Assembly: GCF_005780165.1 (NCBI RefSeq)
Contig: NZ_VAUV01000003.1
Location: forward strand, 62,001 to 126,000
Origin: Phragmitibacter flavus
GTDB lineage: Bacteria; Verrucomicrobiota; Verrucomicrobiia; Verrucomicrobiales; Verrucomicrobiaceae
Length of the DNA: 64,000 nucleotides
Direction of reading: 5' to 3'
Shown here: positions 13,101 to 21,454 of the stretch, piece by piece
How positions within the stretch are numbered: the first letter of the stretch is position 1
Layout: the number at the start of each line of letters is the position of its first letter
Position numbers and translations under genes: made by a program
The notes under the pieces: generated by a model
Seen by the model: only the letters and a program-made list of their open reading frames with translations
The model's database searches: none
Told to the model about the DNA's origin: nothing

Positions 13101-16100
13101 CTCCAACACCTACACGGGCACCACCACCATCGGCGGCGGTGCCACCACCATGGTGGACCTTGGTGCCCTACGAGGCACCAGCAGCGTTTCCATCAATCAA
13201 GCGGCTCTCATCTGGAATGACAACGGCAGCCAGTCCGACTCCTTCCGACTCGGAGTCACCCCTGCCAACATCATCATGAACGGCGGCGGCTTCCAATACA
13301 ACGGCCGTCTCGGTGAATCCTCTGTCGCCAACCTCGGCAACGTCACCCTCAACAGCGGCGCCAGCCAGTTCACCACCAACGCCGCCACCCTCGGTTCGGC
13401 CACCACTCAAATCACCAGCCTCACCCGCAACGTCGGTGCCACGGTCAATTTTGCCGGCAGTGTGCTCGGCGACGACGGCAACGTGAAAGTCACCGGCACC
13501 GCCCCCACCAATTACAATGGCATCGTCGGCGGCTGGGCCGTCACCAACACCGGCAACCCCTACAACGGCCGCAGCAGCACCATCCAGGGCGGCGACTTCG
13601 TCATGTATGACCCCGTGTCCGGCTTCCGCGCCATCGTCGACTACCAAACCACCGGCGGCATCACCTTCGCCAACGCCGCCAACTCCGGCAACCGGCCCGC
13701 CTTCGGCAACGCCGCCTTTGCCGCCAACAACAACGTCCGCGTCAACAACAACACCACCCTCGCCGCAGGCAACAACATCGCCAACTCCTTCAGCATCGGC
13801 ATCGACAACGCCGCCCTCACCCTTTCGTTCGCCAACCCCGCCGACACCCTCTACGTCCAATCCGGCGGCATCCTCGGCAGCACCGCCAACCAGGCCAAAA
13901 CCATCGGAGCCAGCGTCGCGGCAGGCGGCAAAATCACCGCTGGCAATCTCGATGGCAGTTCCGGGCTTGGCAATGCCGCCAACGAGCTTTTCATCCACAA
14001 CCTCAGCAATGTCATCACCATTAACGCGCAAATCGTCGACAACGCTGCGTCCGCCGTCAACCTCGTCACCAGCACCGGCTCTCAAAATGGTCCCGTCATC
14101 CGCCTGAACAACACCAACACCTACACCGGCACCACCACCATCAACTCCACCGATCTGCGCCTGAACTCCGCCGTCGGACCCGCCATTGCCAACAGCCTCA
14201 ACATCACCGTGAACGGCGGCACCGAAAACGCGGGCGACTCCGGCAGGCAGGCCAATGGTCGCATCTTCTTCGAACAAAACGACCAGCTTAACAACGCCGC
14301 CACCCTCAACCTTCACAGCGGCATCGCAGGTCTCGACCTCAACAACTTCAGCCAAACCCTCGCCAACCTCAACTTCCAGAACATCGGCGGTCACACGGGC
14401 AACTCCAACGGCGTCGGCCCCACCGTGCGCACCGGCACCGGCATCCTCACCCTCGCCGGAAACATCAGCGCGACCAACATCAGCAACACCAGCACCATCG
14501 CCAACATCTCGGGCAACCTTGCACTCACTGCCGGCCAGCATACGGTTAACGTGACCGCTAACACCAACGCCGCCGCCCAGATCGGCCTCGCCGTGAATGG
14601 CGAGATCAGCGGCCCTGGCGGCATCGACAAAACCGGCGACGGCGTCTTCGCCCTCACCGGCATCAGCACCTACACCGGAGCCACCAACATCACTGAGGGC
14701 ACCCTCGTTCTCGGCGGCCTGCGCGAAGACGCTTCGGACAACAACGCTGTCATCGCGTCCTCGCGCTTCAACATCAGTTCTGCTGCCACCGTCGACATGC
14801 GCGGTGGCAACGCCATCATCGGCTCCCTTGCCGGAGCGGGCACCGTCACCAATTCCGTCTACGCCATCAACAGCAACGGCAACAACGGCAACCCCGCCGT
14901 TCTCACCCTCGGTGCCGACAACAGCAGCACAGCCAACTTCTCGGGACGTTTCACCAACTTCATCAACGGCGTCAACGAACTCTCGGGCTTCAACCTCAAC
15001 GTCACCAAAATCGGCAGCGGCACCCAGACCATCTCCGGCGACAACGCCGCCGCCATCGCCTCCCTCACCAGTGCGGGAGACATCAACAACGTCGGCACCC
15101 TCGACATCCAGGAAGGCACTATCAAAGTTGACGGAGCCAACGGCAGCCTCGGCTTTGCCACCATCAACATCAAACAAGGTGCCGCCCTCACCCTCGACAA
15201 CAGCACCGACAACAAAACCAACCGCCTGGGTGGATACCGCCTCACCGACTCCGCCAACGGCCCCGGCGACATCGCCAACGACGTCGCCACCTTGCGCGTC
15301 ATCAACATGCAGGGCGGGACCATCAACTTCATCGAAGGTGACACCCTCATCAACGAAGGCATTGGCTCCGCCGCCCTCAGCCTTGCCACCAACCCCGGCG
15401 TCGGCACCGTCAACCTCAACTCGGGTGCCTCCACCTGGAACTTCGACGACACCCTCGGCAACGGTGGTGCCACCATCACCCTCAATTCGCTCGGTGCAGG
15501 TGGCGGCTCACTTTACGTCAATGTCGGCAGCAACCAAACCCTTGGCCGCACACTCGCCGGCACCGACAGCATCAACATTTACATCAACAACGGCATGACG
15601 TCGCAGGGCACCGGCACCCTTCAGGCCACCGGCACTGCGGTCGCTTCGGCTGCAGGAGTCTCGGGCAATATCGTCGGCGGCATCCGTGCCGACTTCACCG
15701 CCACCGACTCCACCGGCACCGGTTTTGTCACCTACGATCGATACGGTTACCGCCTCCTTGCCGCCACCGAATACTCCGCCTTCCCCGTCCAGCCCAACAG
15801 CCCGCTCACCACAGGAGCTGCCGCCACTCCCACCAATCCCCCCGCCAGCTGGGCCGCCGTCAGCCCCACGCTTTCCGCCACCTATACTGGCAACGCCCTC
15901 GTCACCGAGGCCCAGACCTTCACCACCACCACCACCATCAACAGCCTTCGCCTCGATGACGGCGGTGGCATCACCTCCGCTGGCGGTTCAGCCATCCCCG
16001 GCAACAACCCGGCGGTCCAAAGCTACAACGCCCTGGGCAATTTCAACATCCTCACCATCAGCAGCGGAGCCATTGTCGCCAATGCTGGAAACACCGGACT

Positions 16101-19100
16101 CAACGGTGGAGCCATCAGTGCAGCAGGAGCCACCCTGCGTTTCACCACTCCGGATGCTGCCACCCTTATCTCCAACAGTCATCTCATCAGCACCAACGTA
16201 AGCGCCGCCCTCGTCAAAGAAGGTCCTGGCACCCTCGTCCTCAACAAAAATGTGTTCATGGGCAGCAACACCGATTCTGGACAAGCCATCATCAATGGCG
16301 GCACCCTCAGCCTCAACGCGGGCCACAACACCCTCACTGCGGTCAGTTCCGCCAGCGCTGCCATCGTCGACTTCTTTACCGTCAACCAGGGCGGCACCGT
16401 CCAGCTCAACGGATTTGATCAAGCCATCGGCGGACTCGTCAGTTCCGATCCGACCCCCGGCAGTGGCGGCATCATCAACAGCGGCACCTCCGCCAACCTC
16501 TTCGTCACCAATTCCGACAATGCCACCTCCACCTTCGGCGGCTCCATCACCGGTGCCATCAACCTCTACGTGTCCAAACTCACCGGAGGAAACGCTGCCA
16601 ACCAGATTCTCACCAGCACCAACTCCTACACCGGCACCACCAACCTCAACGGCAGCAATTTGACGCTACGTGACGACGGTGCCCTCACCGGCACCTCGGC
16701 CATTTTTATCAACCTCGCCCAGCTCACCCTCGAAAACACCAACTTCTCCGCGAGCCAGGATCGACTCAACAACAGCGCCAGCGTCAACTTCCGCGGCGGC
16801 ATCCTCTCCGTTGTCGGAAGACCCGGCGAAGCTGTCACCGAAGACATCGGCGCCGTCAATCTCCTCGTGGGCAACAACACCATCGCGGTCGGCTCCGGTG
16901 GCACCTCCGCACCCACCACCCTCAACACCGGCGCCTTCACCCGTTCCGCTGGCGCCGTGGTCAACTTTTCCAGCAACAGCTCCGGCACCCTCGGCGGCGT
17001 CAACGCGGCCAACCAAGGCGCCAATCCCCGCATCTTCATCGCCGGACAATCCACCGGCGTCATGGGCAGCTGGGCCATTGCCAACGGCAGCAACTTTGCC
17101 TATTACGATCCGATCCTTGGCGTCGGCGAACTCAGCAACACCGGCGCTGGCTTCCCCAATTACGAAAGCACCAACTACGCCACCGCCACCGCGCTCCAGA
17201 CCGTCAACGATGGCACCACGCGCACCATCAGCACCGCCACCCATGCAGTCGGACTCTGGCGTATCGCCCCGAACGCCGCCAACACGGCCACCTTCGGCAC
17301 CGCCAGTGGCGCCGGCACCGCCCTCACCATCACCAACGGCGGCGTCATCACCAACAACAACAACTCCTTCATCTTCACCGAAGCCGCGACCCAAACTTCG
17401 CGATCCACCATCACCTCCGGCAGCAGCGACCTGAACTTCTTCATCAACCAGAACACCACCACCCTGGGCCTCCAGGTCGTCGGCAACATCGACCTCATCA
17501 AAAGTGGTGGCGGCACTCTTACCCTCAACCAACGGGCCAGCAATACCTTCACCGGCACGACCTACGTCACGGCAGGTGTGCTCAACCTCAGCGCCGGTGC
17601 CGGCATCGTCACCATTCCCGGACCGCTGGTCATCAACAACGCCACGGTCACCATGAACACCAATGCCGGTCAAATTGCCGCCACCAGCGATGTCTCCCTG
17701 ATCGGATCCAGCACCCTCACTTTCGTCGGAGCCGCCAACACCATCAACCGCCTCAACTTTAACAACGTCGGTGGCCGCACCAACCCAGTCGTCAACTCCG
17801 CCGCCAACGCCAGTTCCATCCTCAACATCGGCAGCGGACTCATCACCGCCATTGGCGACAGTCCGACCACCGTCTCCACCATCGCCTCCCCCAGCGGCGG
17901 CACCCTCACGCTGAACTTCGGCACCACCGCCCCCGAGCTCAACATCACCACCAACCTCCCCAACAAGGTCACCACCGACCTTCTCATCAGCGCCGTCATC
18001 GCCAACAGCGCCAGCGGATGGGTCAACCTGGCCGGAGGCGGAGCCGCCTTGAGAAAAACCGGCAACGGCAATCTCGCCCTCAGCGCCGCCAACACCTTTG
18101 ACACCGGCGTCAGCCTCGAAGAAGGCACCATCACCGTCGGCAACAATGCCGCCCTCGGCACCGGCACCCTCACCGTTGGCAACGGCACCACCATCCTGGC
18201 CGACTCCACCGCCCGCACCATTACCAACAACGTGGTGGTCAATGGCGACTTCACCTTCGGCGGTCAACAGGCCGGCAACAACCTCACCATCAACGGGGCC
18301 GTCAACCTCGGGGCCATCGACCGCATCATCTCGGTCAGCAGCCCCAACGTCACCGCGACCCTCGCCGGCATCGTCTCCGGTGGCGGCGGCCTGGCCAAAT
18401 CCGGCAACGGCGTCCTCGTCCTCAGCAACGCCAACACCTATTCCGGCGGCACCATCATCAACGCTGGATTGGTAAGAGCCGGCAACGGCTCCGCCCTCGG
18501 TGCCAACACCAACGACCTCACCGTCAAGGCCAATGCCGCCCTCAACCTCAACGGCAACAGCCTCACCGTTGACGGGTTGAATGGCGACGACGCCACCAAC
18601 GGCGGACTCATCACCAACAGCGGAGCCGCCGCCACCCTCACCGTCGGCAACAACAGCGAAACCTCCGCCACCTTCGCCGGCACCATCACCAATGCCGCCA
18701 ACGCGCTCAACCTCGTTAAAACCGGATCCGGCACCCAAATCCTCACCGGCACCAACACCTACACCGGCACCACCATCATCAATGGCGGCGTGCTGCAAGT
18801 CGGCACTGATGCGACGGGCAACCGATCCACGCTCGGTAGCGGTGCCGTGACGGTCAACAATGGCGGCACTCTCGCGGGCACCGGCCACGTGCTCGCTCCT
18901 TTGGCAGGCAACACCATGACCATCGCCACCGGCGGCATCATCGCCCCTGGCGACACCGCAGGCGCTGGCAACGGCAACCTCACCCTCGGCACCATCGCCG
19001 GCAGCGGACTCGATCCACTCGCCGTCACCACCGGTGCCGTTTCCCCGTCCTCCACTGCGGGTGTCGTCAATCTCACCGTTGCAAGCGGCGGGCAGATCTC

Positions 19101-20049
19101 CCTGGGTGTCACCTCTGCCACCCACAAATCCGGTGGTTTTGTTGATGCCTACAACCTTGGCACCACCCCCGATGCCCTCAGCTACTTCAACACCCTTTCC
19201 GTCACCGAACAGCAGCGCTGGAACGGTCAGGCCTGGACCCAAACCGGAACTGGTCTCGTCGGTTCCAACAGCGTGACCCTGGCCAACTTGGGACTAGGCA
19301 TCACCGGCAGCGGAACGGGCAATGGCGGACTGTTCGTCGGTCAATCCGTTTCCGGCGAAGGCATCGGCGGAGGCACCACCATCACCGGCATCGACACCAC
19401 GACCAACACCATCACGCTCTCCAACAGCCTGCAAGCCAGCACCACGGCACTCAACATTGGTTCCACCACCCAGAACGTCACCCTCGTCGAAGGTTTCAAC
19501 TCCATCACCCTGGCCGATGTCACCGGACTCAATGTCGGTGACACCGTCTCCGGCTACGGCATCGTCAGCGGCTCCGTCATCGCCTCCATCAACCCAATGA
19601 CAAGAGCCATCACCCTCAAGGATGCCACCTCTGGTTCCGCGACCACTCCGTTCGCCTCCACCTACGCCCCCACGCTCAGCTTCAACGCCCCGGGCAACCA
19701 TGACCACATCACCATCACCGGCACCCTCAGCCTTGGCTCAGGCACCGCCGGGGGCGTGGTCACGATCATCGACAATGGCTATCTCGCCAATGCAGGAGGA
19801 GGTGACATCTTCAACCTGCTCGATTGGGCAACCCTCATCACCAGCGGCACCTTCAATCCCGGCACCAACTTCCGCAATGGCGGCCTCGGCGATGGCGACC
19901 TCATGCTGCCAACCCTCTCCAATATCGACTGGGTGTGGGACGTGAGCGCCTTCACCACCCACGGCATTTTGGTGGTCATCCCCGAGCCAGGACGCATGAT
20001 GCTGCTGCTGATCGGACTTGGTGCTGTTGTCCTGCGCCGCCGCAGGTAG
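4132..20049 (+). CDS. Giant (about 5,305 aa) autotransporter-associated repeat protein with PA14-like insert and PEP-CTERM tag
   Basis: I chose ATG 4132 because it begins a good signal peptide (MKTSFHRRRS, hydrophobic core, cut near VDAQ). A TTG at 3997 would add 45 residues unlike a leader. At least fourteen passenger repeats follow the pattern L-x-K-x-G-x-G-x-L-x-L-x-G-x-N-x-h-x-G, e.g. LTKTGTGTLTLSGQNSYTG near residue 950. A PA14/GLEYA-like lectin island lies around residues 1968-2125 (DITTAGIYEFLLGSDDFS, then IDG and a GQH strand). Two copies of a 40-residue V-x-G-x-GI module occur near the C-terminus. The end is IPEPGR, a hydrophobic helix and RRRR (PEP-CTERM). It is likely exported by Sec and processed by exosortase at the cell envelope, acting as an adhesin or matrix protein. 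Codon use is extremely C-ending. Lectin activity is inference. Confidence 0.85.
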   Translation: MKTSFHRRRSITVVMSLMALLRPVDAQTFTWDGGGDGNWSDTTKWSSDPFFPNSPEAIVNFSSIINPIAAPTIITLDVPAVIGQLNMGVSGNIALTIAGANALTFNNGVANAVINKASGFNGVDLISTAIVLNNNLTLNNASTGTLTLAGPITESGGSRSISKTGSGTGAVVLSGDNSFTGGVSVSAGVLRVNGPAALNSSAVNDITLSGGTLELRSNGDSTQALENIIFGDNVAVTGNTTILVDRLTGLPGPTFITPLNKNLQFGNFTIGAQTLTVTASNGYGLEFTGDTILTGAATFAVGGGGRGSNVVASTTLAGVVDDDAGNFGLTKSGNGTLVLANTANTFGDNNIITVSGGILQANGEGSLGHLGNSINLTANSLTQGLRFNYSGTTNRTIRSNAASVGLDVTDGNTITLANALDFSAAGNNLGKNDAGRLILADAAPTIAGAAGIWNGNLTISQGAVQVSGQAALGSTTGVTTASGTAASLEFNNAGVITENINITNGNQTNRGLNGLGVVRATAGTTTLNGTVALAATLGNNQVSTVLVAGVANGATLNLSGTNAVTFNNNSAADGDNRNFNLHFLAEGTGVGNITSAITNVGTYNRRHSIRFAGDGTWNVTAANFFGGTAGATTAATTNVFVTSGTLRLSGLGTFAAPAAADVLAGRIDVSANARLVLDDSDSDQNRLNTRTLRLLGGGDLYYVGGNSANTSENLGQSAAFNLDRGASIINIDASDTHSATLNTGTVGAVSRSNLATLTITGDNIGSAAAAGVGVIVGGNAAGGFSYSGQTGATGTTNKSIMPWILVQNSSLPGGVAFGTSNSAAAATTTGTNVVRGLAANESATTLVSIGSVGHVANVNPNVTLATDATATGQFLINSLRLDAGADVTLGGQGSTLTLESGGLLITGAGTEISNGFLSTSSNRDLIVHALGDTTISANIVGTSGGLTKTGTGTLTLSGQNSYTGETSIQAGTLILDGGKDTLYFGQNLFIGPAATVDLNGNNQYVALLLTQGSEFFGYSGEYATVTNTSATAATLTMGTAAVNYDGVITGNITVARGQNNASYSDWNLYRDNTHTGPTILTGGRTQLIDDAKFSATSRIDIQNATLLIQNGGTYGRPDTDKINDTADINLTAGMFQYRNTQGSSTTEVVGNLTIGAGMSVIDAGETGGGINTAHIQFASLTQAAGQHGTVRFDGGQINGTIGNASNVYFATAPTLSNNLIGGWAMFDRDFASYTGTGGVGRLSSAGYAGYHRTNYSNATINGINSAQAGENIQMLGTGATAAGHSVTLAADTTLNALSYQAANTAGTAVFDLGGNTLTVQSGGLSLSPSASSDTPVSLNVTNGLLTAGAAGVGGDLYIHHLPFQGTDNTERRSINLGATITDNAGGAVALVLNSQNHNGGAARRSTLYITGDNEHTGGTWVNSGRIVLNTAGANGTTITALPGDLTITGGIQQNTSSFDGTNMSQLGEVFSYSSGQIANTSNVTLNGTARLDFTGTPAGIAASPNTVIAQTVASLNFNNTGGQSPTVMLGNGDLTINGNINAASTSVGTNTISNISRTGTGRIDFAGATRDINVSAVTVNGIAVQELLSSLNINAPITNAAGINKTGNGLLMLSAQSDFTGDFNLQQGGILLNASSTPSTFLSQVITGPLGAGNLNVSSGTYIAANTASTIANNLNVLGGDLNFKGIQNITFNNGTTFNNATTTVTVEEFNMTATLNGPLTTPAAMALVKNGNGTLVLSTINTFTGGITLNSGTLIGQTPTSAASSGSPFGSGDITYNGGVLSLRSASSDAVFGNDIIVNPSLGFVNLDVQGGNMITMGTLNIAMAPNPQVTQINVSGTINSILKFQDETLGSNSLPASTARTAGQFQTFNIATGVTTILMDSYARNNEPLNIGQGSLFLGGANTFANGTTISTSGQGAAPTANAATAIYGAGQTVTLSGGTTGTPITYSIMPQTNNVAGVIPGNVTGGLQQSATNVASGSLNIASVWGLGATSIYNGVNPNDASFDRVPHTNASISTLGVYNGYLDITTAGIYEFLLGSDDFSSLVIDGVEVGRDIFSGHGVQDTARGSIFLSAGQHAITFKFNTGTGTPGGGGRLLYSGADTAGNGTFNNWQAIDPSRLSYFTGPASVANNYYNAAQIDNDYVLNPSSVFTLQGLGSDYNSTVKTLSMGAGSQLNITNDLGTAGVGGTGFLGVLGVTTINGANAIINPSSGHFNLIGGINDNNFGLTKTGIGALSLNNSSAFTGTFNINAGTVVLRETNALSTGSNIVASGASVDLYGVGSSIGRNLTINGIGTASQIGAIYNSQATTATFAGNVSLASSSQVAGYGDIILSGTVNAAAGSTFTKAGANTLTLTGNNTATMLGPVAVTRGILNNGLLNSGTTGALGSGSITISANAALNLSGNNLAQNLTLNGTSISNTGPNANTLGNLINSSISNSVAFRNLVTPGSNMLQLANTANTATVSGNITLSTATSGIGSNTFSSGGDIIITGNVGGNQALTKVGGNTVYLRGTNNYTGGTNVNWGSLVLDGAGVLSGAGGRVQVDEGATFTIDNSTTFTNNRINNGVTGNNKNLILRGGTVNIIGNATNTNDVTETFSASVTGGTTAGINVEQGHSNLNLNVTGLTGGSVTLTATRGSGGSDLSNANAGTILIKGANLGLNAVGTDGSTNLLLSNAGSAGAALAMFGQNTNVVAGGANGIKNKGLAAYALVDNGANVDFATLDSTGLGVRAIAANERETANTWVNNSNVLFTSAANATVNTVHSVNSIKLTGGSINLLQGSNLNVQSGGILATASSSINGPGIIGAEGAGNNSTTGAAQNLYFWTHGASTTLTINASIGSMQSNTGRVNEMIKAGEGTLVLGGSNFTLTNTRIQEGTLQINNASAIYYRMTNPAGASLFNGSNTGPTLQVNGTGILDLNGHALTVNNFSSIAPAGNQGSLAGGTVINSVAGTQTLSINATTSNTWYGNISSGTGTINFNRFGRDTFTIGNSNTYTGTTTIGGGATTMVDLGALRGTSSVSINQAALIWNDNGSQSDSFRLGVTPANIIMNGGGFQYNGRLGESSVANLGNVTLNSGASQFTTNAATLGSATTQITSLTRNVGATVNFAGSVLGDDGNVKVTGTAPTNYNGIVGGWAVTNTGNPYNGRSSTIQGGDFVMYDPVSGFRAIVDYQTTGGITFANAANSGNRPAFGNAAFAANNNVRVNNNTTLAAGNNIANSFSIGIDNAALTLSFANPADTLYVQSGGILGSTANQAKTIGASVAAGGKITAGNLDGSSGLGNAANELFIHNLSNVITINAQIVDNAASAVNLVTSTGSQNGPVIRLNNTNTYTGTTTINSTDLRLNSAVGPAIANSLNITVNGGTENAGDSGRQANGRIFFEQNDQLNNAATLNLHSGIAGLDLNNFSQTLANLNFQNIGGHTGNSNGVGPTVRTGTGILTLAGNISATNISNTSTIANISGNLALTAGQHTVNVTANTNAAAQIGLAVNGEISGPGGIDKTGDGVFALTGISTYTGATNITEGTLVLGGLREDASDNNAVIASSRFNISSAATVDMRGGNAIIGSLAGAGTVTNSVYAINSNGNNGNPAVLTLGADNSSTANFSGRFTNFINGVNELSGFNLNVTKIGSGTQTISGDNAAAIASLTSAGDINNVGTLDIQEGTIKVDGANGSLGFATINIKQGAALTLDNSTDNKTNRLGGYRLTDSANGPGDIANDVATLRVINMQGGTINFIEGDTLINEGIGSAALSLATNPGVGTVNLNSGASTWNFDDTLGNGGATITLNSLGAGGGSLYVNVGSNQTLGRTLAGTDSINIYINNGMTSQGTGTLQATGTAVASAAGVSGNIVGGIRADFTATDSTGTGFVTYDRYGYRLLAATEYSAFPVQPNSPLTTGAAATPTNPPASWAAVSPTLSATYTGNALVTEAQTFTTTTTINSLRLDDGGGITSAGGSAIPGNNPAVQSYNALGNFNILTISSGAIVANAGNTGLNGGAISAAGATLRFTTPDAATLISNSHLISTNVSAALVKEGPGTLVLNKNVFMGSNTDSGQAIINGGTLSLNAGHNTLTAVSSASAAIVDFFTVNQGGTVQLNGFDQAIGGLVSSDPTPGSGGIINSGTSANLFVTNSDNATSTFGGSITGAINLYVSKLTGGNAANQILTSTNSYTGTTNLNGSNLTLRDDGALTGTSAIFINLAQLTLENTNFSASQDRLNNSASVNFRGGILSVVGRPGEAVTEDIGAVNLLVGNNTIAVGSGGTSAPTTLNTGAFTRSAGAVVNFSSNSSGTLGGVNAANQGANPRIFIAGQSTGVMGSWAIANGSNFAYYDPILGVGELSNTGAGFPNYESTNYATATALQTVNDGTTRTISTATHAVGLWRIAPNAANTATFGTASGAGTALTITNGGVITNNNNSFIFTEAATQTSRSTITSGSSDLNFFINQNTTTLGLQVVGNIDLIKSGGGTLTLNQRASNTFTGTTYVTAGVLNLSAGAGIVTIPGPLVINNATVTMNTNAGQIAATSDVSLIGSSTLTFVGAANTINRLNFNNVGGRTNPVVNSAANASSILNIGSGLITAIGDSPTTVSTIASPSGGTLTLNFGTTAPELNITTNLPNKVTTDLLISAVIANSASGWVNLAGGGAALRKTGNGNLALSAANTFDTGVSLEEGTITVGNNAALGTGTLTVGNGTTILADSTARTITNNVVVNGDFTFGGQQAGNNLTINGAVNLGAIDRIISVSSPNVTATLAGIVSGGGGLAKSGNGVLVLSNANTYSGGTIINAGLVRAGNGSALGANTNDLTVKANAALNLNGNSLTVDGLNGDDATNGGLITNSGAAATLTVGNNSETSATFAGTITNAANALNLVKTGSGTQILTGTNTYTGTTIINGGVLQVGTDATGNRSTLGSGAVTVNNGGTLAGTGHVLAPLAGNTMTIATGGIIAPGDTAGAGNGNLTLGTIAGSGLDPLAVTTGAVSPSSTAGVVNLTVASGGQISLGVTSATHKSGGFVDAYNLGTTPDALSYFNTLSVTEQQRWNGQAWTQTGTGLVGSNSVTLANLGLGITGSGTGNGGLFVGQSVSGEGIGGGTTITGIDTTTNTITLSNSLQASTTALNIGSTTQNVTLVEGFNSITLADVTGLNVGDTVSGYGIVSGSVIASINPMTRAITLKDATSGSATTPFASTYAPTLSFNAPGNHDHITITGTLSLGSGTAGGVVTIIDNGYLANAGGGDIFNLLDWATLITSGTFNPGTNFRNGGLGDGDLMLPTLSNIDWVWDVSAFTTHGILVVIPEPGRMMLLLIGLGAVVLRRRR

Positions 20050-20072
20050 GCAGTCAACCAAATGCTGAAGCT

Positions 20073-21401
20073 CTACGCGATCAACGGGCCGGACTCAGGC
20101 ATGGAAAGCAACCCTGCAAGCTTGTCCGGCAACTGCTCAGCGCTGACTTCCATTTGATCACGAGTGCGCAGCGTTTTCACGGTCAACAACGGATACTCCG
20201 AGCCAACCACCACCGCGAAACGGGCATTCAAACTCTCCGCTGTTTGAAACTGCTTGCCGATCTTGGCGGGATTCAAGGCGTAATCGACCCGGATCCCCAT
20301 GCGGCGCAGCTGCTGCAAAATTCCCAATGCCTCCGCGCGGCGGCTGTCATCCGCAATCACCAGATAAACCTCGGGCGCTTGGTGACGGCGCTTCCATTGC
20401 TCCGCCGCTCCTTTGGCGATCTCGTGCCGATTGATCAACTCGGTCAACACCACATCGCCCATGGCAAATCCACAAGAACTCATCTGCACCGCTCCATCAC
20501 TGAGATGGCCGACGAGATTGTCATAGCGACCACCACCCGCAATGGCGCGGAGATTGTGTTTGAGGTCAAACACCTCAAACACCGTGCCCGTGTAATAGGC
20601 CAACCCGCGCACGATGCCCGGATCGATCTTCACAAACTTCCACAAACCACGCGCCGTCAGGTCCGCCTTCAGTTCCGCGAAGATGGAATCGGGAGCTTCG
20701 ACCGCCTCACCATCCAGGTAACGTTTGATGTGCGCCTCCACCTGCTCAACGCTCAATCCAATGACCTCCAGCTGCTTCGCCGTCACGTCCTTGGGAGCAC
20801 GCTCCATTTTGTCGATGATCTGCAAAAACGTCGCGCTGTGTTCGTCCGCAATCTGATTCTCCAAAAGAAAATCCAACCACAAACGGCGGTTGCTCAGGCG
20901 CACCACAAAATCGCCTTCTTCAAATCCAAAGGCCAGCATCGTATCAATCGAAAACGCCACCAACTCCGCATCCGCATTGGCGGGGTTGGTGTCGCCCACG
21001 ATGTCGACGTTGAATTGAATGAACTCCCGCGTGCGGCCCCGTTGCGGTTTCTCATAGCGGAAGCAAGATCCGATCTGATACCACTTCAGCGGCTTCGAAA
21101 AATTGCGCTGGTTCGCCGCCACCAACCGGGCCAGTGTCGGCGTCACTTCTGGACGCAATGAAACGTCCTCTTCGCCCTTCGTGATGAAATTGAAAAGCTG
21201 GCCGGTGATCTCGTCGCCACTCTTCTTTTTGTAGAGATCGGTCGGCTCCACCAGCGGCCCTTCATATTCCACAAATCCATAACCCCGCGCCACGGCACGC
21301 CAGCGGTCGAAGATGTAATTACGAAGCGCACAATCCTCAGGAAGGAAGTCGCGGAAGCCTTTGACGGTTTGAAATGCAGCCATGATCGGGCCTGCAGTCA
21401 T
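20073..21401 (-). CDS. hisS: Histidine--tRNA ligase
   Basis: This class II aminoacyl-tRNA synthetase charges tRNA-His in the cytoplasm. At 442 residues it has normal length. Landmarks include the N-terminal KGFRDFLPED, the SLRPEVTPTLARL strand (residues 81-93), motif 2 FRYEKPQRGRTREF (114-127), the histidine-specific LAYYTG (267-272) and GGGRYDNLVG (289-298), and a C-terminal anticodon-binding domain. The ATG at 21401 has GAGG four bases upstream. An alternative ATG at 21383 (MAAFQTVKGFRD) matches the usual family start but lacks such a site. It lies 53 bases downstream of the GYF-domain gene on the same strand and may be cotranscribed with it. It converges on the giant repeat gene with only 23 bases between them. 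Confidence 0.97.
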   Translation of the reverse strand: MTAGPIMAAFQTVKGFRDFLPEDCALRNYIFDRWRAVARGYGFVEYEGPLVEPTDLYKKKSGDEITGQLFNFITKGEEDVSLRPEVTPTLARLVAANQRNFSKPLKWYQIGSCFRYEKPQRGRTREFIQFNVDIVGDTNPANADAELVAFSIDTMLAFGFEEGDFVVRLSNRRLWLDFLLENQIADEHSATFLQIIDKMERAPKDVTAKQLEVIGLSVEQVEAHIKRYLDGEAVEAPDSIFAELKADLTARGLWKFVKIDPGIVRGLAYYTGTVFEVFDLKHNLRAIAGGGRYDNLVGHLSDGAVQMSSCGFAMGDVVLTELINRHEIAKGAAEQWKRRHQAPEVYLVIADDSRRAEALGILQQLRRMGIRVDYALNPAKIGKQFQTAESLNARFAVVVGSEYPLLTVKTLRTRDQMEVSAEQLPDKLAGLLSMPESGPLIA

Positions 21402-21454
21402 GCCTCACGTCACGACGAAAAGCAACCGGCTAATGCACTCAGCTGGCGGGGCTG

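Noticed and set aside
1023-19242. Long minus-strand open frames antisense to the two giant genes (e.g. 1023-3422, 5590-7140, 10651-12609, 13168-15177, 16666-19242).
   Set aside because: They are side effects of extreme C-ending codon use on the coding strand. Their products are low-complexity Gly/Val/Asp/Ala strings without motifs, and each lies fully inside a better supported gene.
4132-20049. CRISPR-like or tandem DNA repeats within the giant genes.
   Set aside because: Repetition is at the protein level with variable spacing and diverged codons. There are no constant repeats with unique spacers.
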